DNA from: Nitrincola alkalilacustris
Lineage (GTDB): Bacteria; Pseudomonadota; Gammaproteobacteria; Pseudomonadales; Balneatricaceae
Length of the DNA stretch: 64,000 bases
Direction of reading: 5' to 3'
NCBI RefSeq assembly: GCF_008973755.1
Contig: NZ_WBOM01000001.1
Coordinates: 248,001-312,000, forward strand
Both the position numbers and the translations under genes were made by a program. The notes under the pieces are model-generated. The model was not told the DNA's origin and ran no database searches. It worked only from the letters and a program-made list of their open reading frames with translations. Positions 30,641 through 38,205 of the stretch are shown one piece after another (the stretch's first letter is position 1; every line of letters starts with the position of its first letter).

Positions 30641-32545
30641 CTATCCGGCACGTGTGTATTTGAACTTGAGATATTTCTGCGCATTGCTTAATACCTGAAA
30701 GGCGTCCTTGAGATTACGGCGCTCGAAGTGCGAGAGTTTATCCGGCTCAATATTATTGTCGGGCTCTTTCCCCTCTTCGATACTCAATGCCTGATGCCGG
30801 ATGCGCACCATTGAAATGAACTCCAGTGCATCGCGCAGATCCGGGCCTCGGCCTAATGGCAATACGGCTGCTTCGATCACATCATCCAACCGATCAAAGG
30901 AGTTCTGCGAGGTGGAGCCGACAGCCAGTGCATGCACCCGGATCAGGTCAATGAGCGGTGCAGTGCCTCGGCGCTTCAGGTTGATCCACTGGTTATGCTT
31001 GCCATCATGCTCCACGACAAAGTCTTTGAAAAATCCCAGTGGTGGCGTTCGGTTCAGGGCGTTGATCGCCATGCTGGCCAGAAAACGCTTGCTGATAACG
31101 GCGCGAGCGGCAATCAGACTGCGCAACTCCTCCACCCATTCGGTTTTGCCCCACACGCCATCCAGATCAAAGAAGATGGAGCTGTGCAGCAGGGTTTCGG
31201 GTGTCGGTTTGTCAATCCACTCAGTGAAGTATTGTTTCCATACCGTAAGCGGTTGGCGCCATTGCGTGTTGGTGGCCATGATGCCGCCAGTACAGTAGGT
31301 AAAACCACAGGGTGCCAGACCATCACTGACAAACGTTGCCAGTTGCTTGAAGTAGGCGCTGTGCAGGGCTGGGTCATAGCGATCATCCAGAATCAGAGCG
31401 TTGTCCTGATCAGTGACGATCAACTGCTCATCACGTGCCATAGAACCTAAAGCCAGAAAGCAGTAGGGGATGGGTGGCGGCCCGAGTTTCTCTTCTGCCA
31501 GCTCCAGCAGGCGCTGTTTGTAGCTGCGTCCGATCACTGCCATGGCACTGCCGATCATGCGTGAGTTGGCGTCCTCATTCACCATGCGCACAAAGCTGGC
31601 GCGCACTTCTCCCGACAGGGATTGCAGCTCTTCCACGCTGTGTTTACGAAAGATACTGCCGACCACAAACAGACTGTTCTGGGATTCGTAGCGGATAATG
31701 TCTGATAGTGCGATCACCCCGACCGGGCGCCTTTTACGCAGCACCGGCAGATGGTGCACATTGTGTCGCAGCATCGCCAGCATCGCTTCAAACACATAGT
31801 CGGTATCGTTTACCGTGATCAGGTCGGTTGACATGATCTCTGCAATCGGGGTGTCCAGTGGCAATCCGGGTGCCACGACACGGGTACGAAGGTCCCGGTC
31901 GGTTATGATACCGACCATATGCTGCTGATCGACCACTCCAGCACTCGACAGATGGTGGTGGTCAGGGTGGCGATTATCCTGCCCGATGATCACCAGCGAA
32001 GAGACGGACTCTTCGGTCATGATTCTGGCAGCATCCCACACGGTGGCAGTGTTGGGCAGTACCACTGGCTCGCGTGATATCATTTTGCTGACGGGTGAGG
32101 TCATCAGCTCGTTGGCGTCCCGCCGTCGTGAAACTGCCTGGCGCAGACGGTTCTTGTCTGCGACCTCAACATAGTCGGCGAACTGCTCATGCCGCTCGAA
32201 CAGCTCGGTGAAAACAGGCTCTGGGATGAAGTAGATCAGTGTATCTTCCAGTGCTTTGGCAGGAAAACGGACGCGTTTTCCTATCAGCAGACCGAGTTGG
32301 CCGAAGATATCCCCTTCACTCAGACGATTAAACAGATCGCCATTACGACGATAGAGTTCGACAGCTCCGCTGCGGATAAAGTAAAGATCACTGATTTCTT
32401 CACCGAAGGTGAGGATCTGGGTGCCAGCCTTGAAATAGCTGACCTCCACCTGCTGAGCCACATGTGCCAAAGTGTCGTCGGGCAGGGTATTGAATGGGGT
32501 ATAGCGGCGCAGGTGCTCAAATATTTCCTGATGCTCAACACTCAT
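30641..32545 (-). CDS. cNMP-binding / CBS / DUF294 nucleotidyltransferase-like protein
   Basis: 634 residues from ATG 32545 (MSVEHQEIFEHLRRYTPFNT) behind GAGG. Order: cyclic-nucleotide-binding domain about 10-125, two CBS domains about 160-285, DUF294 putative nucleotidyltransferase about 300-440 (FLALGSMARDEQLIVTDQDN), and DUF294 C-terminal helical domain. The GS...D-x-D pattern of the transferase is present. Such proteins are common beside acetate or betaine permease genes and the exonuclease gene, and are thought to be regulatory in a GlnD-like manner; the actual substrate is unknown. Confidence 0.9.
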   Translation of the reverse strand: MSVEHQEIFEHLRRYTPFNTLPDDTLAHVAQQVEVSYFKAGTQILTFGEEISDLYFIRSGAVELYRRNGDLFNRLSEGDIFGQLGLLIGKRVRFPAKALEDTLIYFIPEPVFTELFERHEQFADYVEVADKNRLRQAVSRRRDANELMTSPVSKMISREPVVLPNTATVWDAARIMTEESVSSLVIIGQDNRHPDHHHLSSAGVVDQQHMVGIITDRDLRTRVVAPGLPLDTPIAEIMSTDLITVNDTDYVFEAMLAMLRHNVHHLPVLRKRRPVGVIALSDIIRYESQNSLFVVGSIFRKHSVEELQSLSGEVRASFVRMVNEDANSRMIGSAMAVIGRSYKQRLLELAEEKLGPPPIPYCFLALGSMARDEQLIVTDQDNALILDDRYDPALHSAYFKQLATFVSDGLAPCGFTYCTGGIMATNTQWRQPLTVWKQYFTEWIDKPTPETLLHSSIFFDLDGVWGKTEWVEELRSLIAARAVISKRFLASMAINALNRTPPLGFFKDFVVEHDGKHNQWINLKRRGTAPLIDLIRVHALAVGSTSQNSFDRLDDVIEAAVLPLGRGPDLRDALEFISMVRIRHQALSIEEGKEPDNNIEPDKLSHFERRNLKDAFQVLSNAQKYLKFKYTRAG

Positions 32546-32582
32546 GGTGGCCTCATTGCCAGTTGTTTGCATCCATTATGAT

Positions 32583-32617
32583 ACAGGTACCGGATAGTCA
32601 ATCTATCCGGTACCTGT
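32583..32617 (-). terminator. Perfect 15-bp hairpin after BCCT gene
   Basis: ACAGGTACCGGATAG (32583-32597) and CTATCCGGTACCTGT (32603-32617) are perfect complements with a 5-base loop, 12 bases past the stop of the BCCT gene (ends 32629 on the minus strand) and before the DUF294 gene. No T-run follows on the minus strand, but position and stability fit a terminator or mRNA 3' end stabiliser. Confidence 0.65.
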
Positions 32618-32628
32618 TTAAGAGTAGC

Positions 32629-34257
32629 CTATTTGCGGGGTTCTGTAGCCAGCCCCTTCAGTACCGAGACACAGGCCACCAGCAGAATAATGGTGAACGG
32701 AAAACCGGTCGATACGGCCATCGCCTGCAGCGCGACCAGACCGCCACCAAGGATCAGTGCTATCGCAACCAGCCCTTCGAAGGTGACCCAGAAAACGCGC
32801 TGAGGAGTGGGCGCATCCACCTTGCCACCGGCAGCGATGGTGTCGATCACCAGAGAGCCAGAGTCCGAGGAGGTGACAAAGAAGATCACTACCAGCACGA
32901 TCGCGATGAAAGAGGTAATCTGCGCCAGTGGCATCACATCCAGCATGGTGAACAACTGCAGAGGCAGCTCTGCACCAACAACCGCGTCATAGCCATCATT
33001 CACGACCTGGCTGATCGCCGTGCCGCCGAAGGCGGTCATCCACAGCACACAGGCAGCAGATGGAATCAGCAGCACCGAGATCATGAATTCACGAACGGTT
33101 CGACCACGTGATACGCGTGCGATGAACATGCCGACAAATGGCGACCAGGAGATCCACCAGGCCCAGTAGAAGGCGGTCCATCCCTGAGCAAAGTTGGCGT
33201 CCTCACGTCCGATCGGATTGGCCAGTGCCGGCAGATACTGGAAGTACGCAGCCAGATTGGCAGCAAAGCCTGTCAGGATCGCTACTGTTGGCCCGACAAT
33301 AATCACGAACAACAGCAGGAGTGCCGCCAGTGTCATATTGATCTCGGACAGACGTTTGACACCTGCTTCAAGCCCCGCCAACACAGAAACCAGTGCTATG
33401 GCGGTGATACCGATAACCAGCAGAATCTCAGTGGTGGGTCCTGTCGGCACACCGAAAAGGTAGTTGAGACCGGCGCTCGCCTGAGACGCGCCCAAACCCA
33501 GAGAGGTAGCCAGACCAAAGAGCGTGGCAAACACAGCCAGGATATCGATGATATGCCCCGGCCAGCCCCAGACCCGCTCACCCAACAGTGGATAGAACAC
33601 GGAGCGAACGGTCAGCGGCAAACCCTTGTTGAAGGAGAAGAGAGCCAGCCCGAGTGCCAGCACGGCATAGATCGCCCAGGGATGCAGTGCCCAGTGGTAG
33701 ATGGTGGCGGCCATGGCCAGTCGCTCTGCAGCCAGGGGATCTCCTGCTGCAGCGCTCAGGGGAGCCCAGTCTGTCCGTGCCCCCGCTTCACCGGAAATTC
33801 CACCCATGGAGCTATTAAAGTGCGACAGGGGTTCAGAGACGCCATAGAACATCAGTCCTATACCCATCCCTGCTGCAAATAGCATCGAAAACCAGCCCAG
33901 ATAGCTGAAATCCGGAGTGGCTTCGGTACCACCGAGTCGAACCTTGCCCATGGGGGATACAATCAGAAACAGGCACACCAGAACAAAGATATTGCCTGCT
34001 GAGATAAAGAACCAGTCCAGATTGGATGTCAGCCAACCGCGAAGCGTGCCGAACATTGGTTCCACCTGGCTCTGGAAAGCCATTGTCAGCACAACGAAAG
34101 CGACAATGGAAAGGCCGGATATCAGAAATACCCGGTTGTGGATATCAAGCCCGAAAGGGCCGATCTTGAGGGCGATATTATCCTGACCGATCTGGTAATC
34201 CGTATCGATCGGCGTAACGTCGCCATCTGGTTTCATGAGGTTTTTTGGATCGCTCAT
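32629..34257 (-). CDS. BCCT-family betaine/choline/carnitine transporter (copy 1)
   Basis: 542 residues, 12 predicted membrane helices. The substrate/sodium-site loop reads AAGMGIGLMFYGVSEP, the GMGxGL type of sodium-coupled betaine carriers, and the tryptophan box is FYWAWWISWSPFVGMFIARV. The N-terminal 35 residues are hydrophilic (MSDPKNLMKPDGDVTP) and the C-terminal tail is very short, unlike osmoregulated BetP, so it is more likely for nutrient uptake than osmosensing. The exact substrate (glycine betaine, choline, DMSP, dimethylglycine) cannot be read. A 10-base match to the glyA upstream operator lies at 34383-34392. Confidence 0.93.
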   Translation of the reverse strand: MSDPKNLMKPDGDVTPIDTDYQIGQDNIALKIGPFGLDIHNRVFLISGLSIVAFVVLTMAFQSQVEPMFGTLRGWLTSNLDWFFISAGNIFVLVCLFLIVSPMGKVRLGGTEATPDFSYLGWFSMLFAAGMGIGLMFYGVSEPLSHFNSSMGGISGEAGARTDWAPLSAAAGDPLAAERLAMAATIYHWALHPWAIYAVLALGLALFSFNKGLPLTVRSVFYPLLGERVWGWPGHIIDILAVFATLFGLATSLGLGASQASAGLNYLFGVPTGPTTEILLVIGITAIALVSVLAGLEAGVKRLSEINMTLAALLLLFVIIVGPTVAILTGFAANLAAYFQYLPALANPIGREDANFAQGWTAFYWAWWISWSPFVGMFIARVSRGRTVREFMISVLLIPSAACVLWMTAFGGTAISQVVNDGYDAVVGAELPLQLFTMLDVMPLAQITSFIAIVLVVIFFVTSSDSGSLVIDTIAAGGKVDAPTPQRVFWVTFEGLVAIALILGGGLVALQAMAVSTGFPFTIILLVACVSVLKGLATEPRK

Positions 34258-34382
34258 CTACGTCTGTTCTCCCTGATGTGGTCCGATAAAAAAGCTGGAC
34301 TTTCAGTGTTAACCCAGTCGTAGCACAGCCTTACTGCCATGCAGGGCGTACCCTACAGAACTGCGCATATACTCTCAAGGGC

Positions 34383-34425
34383 GTTTCTTATATTTGTTTT
34401 CAGCCGGGCTCGATCAATTATTGAT
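34383..34425 (-). promoter_or_regulatory. Operator-like sites upstream of BCCT copy 1
   Basis: GTTTCTTATA (34383-34392) is the exact reverse complement of TATAAGAAAC in the palindrome upstream of glyA. A second element, ATCAATTATTGAT (34413-34425), is a perfect 13-base palindrome. Both are in the 298-base gap between the two BCCT genes, 126-168 bases upstream of the copy 1 start. The rest of this gap shows no gene. Confidence 0.4.
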
Positions 34426-34555
34426 GCTTGCCCGCTGTTCAAGCCTAACAATAATTCTGAATGATGAAGACTCAAAACCCGCTTTTGGTCGGATACGGAC
34501 CTGCTGAGGTCGCATGCGATTGTATTCAGAAGCCCCTCCCTGGGCCTTTTTTCTA

Positions 34556-36148
34556 TTACGCGGGTTTCGCAACCTTCCCGCTGGAAGGTTTCAGCGCACG
34601 GTGCTCATCCAGCAGCCCTTTGTAAAGGCTGAAGCACATCACCAGCAGAATCACGGTAAAGGGCAAGCCGGTGGTTACGGCGCCTGCCTGCAATGCCGTC
34701 AGCGCGGTGTTGCCGCCGCCAGCGAGCAGAATACCAGCGATGATTCCTACCAAAGCGGCCCAGAATACGCGCTGCTGTTTCGGGGCATCGGTCTTGCCAC
34801 CGGCTGTGATCTTGTCGATCACCAGCGAGCCTGAGTCAGACGAGGTGATGAAGAACACCAGCACCAGCACGATAGCCAGTGTGGAGGTGACACCAGTCAG
34901 TGGCAGGTTCTCCAGCATATGGAACATCGCCAGTGAGACATCACTGATGCCATGAGACAACTCCCCGATACTGTTAGATGCCTGGTGCAGAGCATTGCCA
35001 CCAAATGCGGTCATCCAGACGATGGTGACCAGTGTTGGTACGACCAGCACGGCAGTCAGGAACTCACGCACAGTGCGACCACGTGATACGCGCGCAATGA
35101 AGATGCCGACAAAAGGTGACCAGGAGATCCACCAGGCCCAGTAGAACACGGTCCAGCCGTGATACCAGGTCTGATCCTCACGGCCAACCCAGTTGGAGAG
35201 CGGCAGAATATGCATCAGATAGTCTGTGGTAGTGGTCAGCAGGCCGTTTACGAACATCAGTGTGGAGCCGGTCAGGACCACAAACAGCAACAGAATGATC
35301 GCCAGCACCATGTTGATGTTGCTGAACAGCTTTACGCCGCCATCAATGCCACGCCAGACAGAGAAGAGTGCGACCAGTGTGACTACAATGATGATCGCAA
35401 TCTGCGTGCCGATAGTATTCGGAACGCCGAACAGATAGGACAGACCGCCTGCAGCCTGGGAAGCACCGAAGCCAAGCGATGTTGCCAGGCCGAAGATGGT
35501 TGCCAGTACAGCGACGATATCGATGATATGGCCGATCCAGCCACGTGTGTGACGACCCAGAATCGGGTAGAACGCAGAGCGCAGTGTCATCGGCAGGCCG
35601 CGGTTATAGGTGAAGAAGGCAATTGACAGACCAACGACACCGTAGATAGCCCAGGGGTGCAGGCCCCAGTGGAACATGGTTGCGCCCATGGCTGCACTGG
35701 CGCCTTCGGGTGTATTGGCTGCTGTGTTCAGAGGTGTGCCATACCAGTCGGTCAGATAGGCGACCGGTTCGGCCACACTCCAGAACATCAGGCCGATCCC
35801 CATGCCTGCTGCGAACAGCATCGCAAACCAGGAGCTGCGTGAATATTCAGCTTTGGCGTTTTTTCCACCCAGACGAATCTTGCCGACCGGCAGGAAAATC
35901 AGCGCCAGGCAGAAAAGTACGAACAGGTTGCCAGCGATCATGAACAGCCAGTCGAAGTGGTTGATTGACCAGCCACGTGCTGCGACCAGAGAGCTGCTGG
36001 CAGCATCCGGGAAGACCAACGCGTAGATGATAAAGGCAAGAATGCCGAGTGCGGAAAGTGGAAAGACCGGATTGTGGAAATCCAGCCCCATAACCTGAGC
36101 ATTATCCTGCCCTATCTCAAGAGCAGGTTGATCATCGTGTCGGGCCAT
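34556..36148 (-). CDS. BCCT-family betaine/choline/carnitine transporter (copy 2)
   Basis: 530 residues, 12 membrane helices, paralogue of copy 1 with the same GMGIGLMFWSVAEP and FYWAWWISWSPFVGIFIARV motifs. The start MARHDDQPALEIGQDNAQVM shares only a short match (IGQDN) with copy 1, and the C-terminus ends in a short basic tail (SSGKVAKPA). It is divergent from the formate dehydrogenase operon, separated by 298 bases. Two different carriers side by side suggest two different betaine-type substrates. Confidence 0.93.
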   Translation of the reverse strand: MARHDDQPALEIGQDNAQVMGLDFHNPVFPLSALGILAFIIYALVFPDAASSSLVAARGWSINHFDWLFMIAGNLFVLFCLALIFLPVGKIRLGGKNAKAEYSRSSWFAMLFAAGMGIGLMFWSVAEPVAYLTDWYGTPLNTAANTPEGASAAMGATMFHWGLHPWAIYGVVGLSIAFFTYNRGLPMTLRSAFYPILGRHTRGWIGHIIDIVAVLATIFGLATSLGFGASQAAGGLSYLFGVPNTIGTQIAIIIVVTLVALFSVWRGIDGGVKLFSNINMVLAIILLLFVVLTGSTLMFVNGLLTTTTDYLMHILPLSNWVGREDQTWYHGWTVFYWAWWISWSPFVGIFIARVSRGRTVREFLTAVLVVPTLVTIVWMTAFGGNALHQASNSIGELSHGISDVSLAMFHMLENLPLTGVTSTLAIVLVLVFFITSSDSGSLVIDKITAGGKTDAPKQQRVFWAALVGIIAGILLAGGGNTALTALQAGAVTTGLPFTVILLVMCFSLYKGLLDEHRALKPSSGKVAKPA

Positions 36149-36337
36149 AGAATGTCCTCATTGATTGAGTTCGGGCTTTGTTGTTTTTGTTGTTATCCGG
36201 CTAGCTGGCAAGATGCCAGGCAGACAGTGCGCCATTGTTCGGGGAATGGTGATCGGTAATTGTCTCTGCGGCGACGTGATCGTGTCCGTTGACGGCGAAG
36301 GGTGAAAGGCTGTCGGTTTCAGTATGAATGTCTAAAA

Positions 36338-36375
36338 TACGACATGTGGCATGTAAAATTAGCTGATTACGACAT
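36338..36375. promoter_or_regulatory. Direct repeats between BCCT copy 2 and formate dehydrogenase
   Basis: TACGACAT occurs at 36338-36345 and 36368-36375, 30 bases apart, in the divergent promoter region. AraC-type regulators such as GbdR use direct half-sites, so a shared betaine regulator is imaginable, but spacing and sequence were not matched to a known consensus. Nothing else stands out between 36149 and 36446. Confidence 0.3.
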
Positions 36376-36446
36376 CCGCATATCGTGTTTCGGCGCAATC
36401 TAATATGCAGAGCCGGGTGGCATTGCCCCTGAAGAGGGGGAGTGCG

Positions 36447-38201
36447 ATGATTCAGGATAACTATAACAATGAGCATCTGACAATGAGCGTTACCAGCATT
36501 ACACCCAACCAGAACAGCACTCAGCGCAAGACCCGCAACAAGCTGCGTGGCCGTTCGCTGGATTCGGTTGCCATGACCGAAGTCAGCGAGTTGCTGGGTG
36601 ATGCACCGCGTCGTCGTGACCTGCTGATTGAGCATCTGCATGCCATCCAGGATCGCTTCGGCTACCTGTCATTGCCCCATCTGCGCGCCCTGTCTGCCTG
36701 GATGAACCTGCCGATGGCCGCTGTTTATGAAACAGCCACTTTCTATGCCCACTTTGATATCGTTCATGATGATCAGCCTGCGCCACCGGCGGTCACGATC
36801 CGTGTCTGTGATTCGCTCTCCTGCCAACTGGCAGGTGCTGAGGCGTTGAAAGCAGCGCTGGTGCGCGGGACTGATGCGACAGAGGTACGTGTCATCAATG
36901 CACCCTGCATGGGCCGTTGCGACACGGCTCCGGTGGTCGAGATCGGGCATCGTCATGTCGATCATGCAACTCCAGAAAACATTGATGCTGTGCTCAAGGG
37001 GCAGGATTTCCATCCCCAGACGGTCGCGTGGCAGGCGCTTGATGCTTATCAGCAGACAGGTGGCTATGAACTGCTGAACCAGTGCCGGCGAGGTGATGTC
37101 ACGCTGGAAACGCTGGTTGAAATGCTTGAAACCTCAGGCCTGCGTGGTCTGGGTGGTGCTGGCTTTCCGACCTTTCGCAAATGGGGCTTCGTACGTGCCG
37201 AGTCCGGCCCGCGTTATTGCGTGATCAATGCCGACGAGGGCGAGCCTGGCACCTTTAAGGATCGTTATTACCTTGAGCGCGAGCCGCATCGCTTTCTAGA
37301 AGGGGCGCTGATCAGCTCCTGGGCGGTCGAGGCAGCGGCGCTGTACATCTATCTGCGCGATGAGTATCCCGCCGTGCGTGAGCTACTGTTAGCCGCGATT
37401 GCCGAGCTGGAACAGGCCGGTATCGTGGAGCCGGGCTATATTGTGTTGCGACGTGGCGCTGGGGCTTATATCTGTGGTGAAGAGTCGGCGCTGATCGAGT
37501 CCTTGGAGGGCAAACCGGGTAAACCGCGCCATCGTCCTCCGTTCGTTGCCCAAAAGGGCCTGTTTGATCGTCCTACCTTGGTGAATAACGTTGAAACCGT
37601 CTACTGGATTCCGCTGCTGTGGGAAAAAGGCGCGCAGTGGTTTGCCAGTCAGGGGCGTCATGGTCGCAAAGGGTTGCGCAGTTTCTCCGTGTCCGGGCGG
37701 GTGAAAAAACCGGGCGTGCATCTGGCGCCTGCCGGTATCACATTGCAAGAGCTGGTGGATGAGTATTGTGGTGGCATGCTGGATGGCCATCGACTGCTGG
37801 CCTATCTGCCGGGTGGTGCATCCGGCGGCATTTTGCCCGCTAGCAAGGCGGATATCCCGCTCGATTTCGATACCCTGCAACCGCACGGCTGCTTTATCGG
37901 TTCGGCTGCTGTCATGGTGGTATCGGACCAGGATGATCTGCGCCGGGTGGCGTCTAATCTGATGGCCTTTTTTGCTGATGAATCCTGTGGCCAGTGTACC
38001 CCCTGCCGCGTCGGTACCGAAAAGATGCTGGCGCTGATTGAGCATGATGAGTGGGATGCCGCTCAGCTCACGCGGTTGTCGCAGGTGATGCAGGACGCCT
38101 CGATCTGTGGTCTGGGGCAGGCGGCGCCGAATCCGGTGCTGGGCCTGCTGAAGGATTTCCGCGCCGAACTGGCGGCGGCCAACATCATAGTGAAGGGGTG
38201 A
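36447..38201 (+). CDS. NAD-dependent formate dehydrogenase, diaphorase subunit (NuoE-NuoF fusion)
   Basis: 584 residues from ATG 36447 behind GAGGGGGAG. Residues about 40-180 match the NuoE/HoxE thioredoxin-like [2Fe-2S] domain (CDSLSC, NAPCMGRC) and 200-560 match NuoF/FdsB with the FMN site (RGLGGAGFPTFRKWG), the NADH site (GAGAYICGEESALIESLEG) and the [4Fe-4S] motif CGQCTPCRVG. In Fds enzymes gamma and beta subunits are often separate; here they are fused. It passes electrons from the formate site to NAD+. Four bases precede the catalytic-subunit gene. Confidence 0.92.
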   Translation: MIQDNYNNEHLTMSVTSITPNQNSTQRKTRNKLRGRSLDSVAMTEVSELLGDAPRRRDLLIEHLHAIQDRFGYLSLPHLRALSAWMNLPMAAVYETATFYAHFDIVHDDQPAPPAVTIRVCDSLSCQLAGAEALKAALVRGTDATEVRVINAPCMGRCDTAPVVEIGHRHVDHATPENIDAVLKGQDFHPQTVAWQALDAYQQTGGYELLNQCRRGDVTLETLVEMLETSGLRGLGGAGFPTFRKWGFVRAESGPRYCVINADEGEPGTFKDRYYLEREPHRFLEGALISSWAVEAAALYIYLRDEYPAVRELLLAAIAELEQAGIVEPGYIVLRRGAGAYICGEESALIESLEGKPGKPRHRPPFVAQKGLFDRPTLVNNVETVYWIPLLWEKGAQWFASQGRHGRKGLRSFSVSGRVKKPGVHLAPAGITLQELVDEYCGGMLDGHRLLAYLPGGASGGILPASKADIPLDFDTLQPHGCFIGSAAVMVVSDQDDLRRVASNLMAFFADESCGQCTPCRVGTEKMLALIEHDEWDAAQLTRLSQVMQDASICGLGQAAPNPVLGLLKDFRAELAAANIIVKG

Positions 38202-38205
38202 GGCG

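Noticed and set aside
34536-34552. Intrinsic terminator near GGGCCTTTTTT
   Set aside because: The T-run is on the + strand, where no gene ends, and the stem needs a bulge to form.
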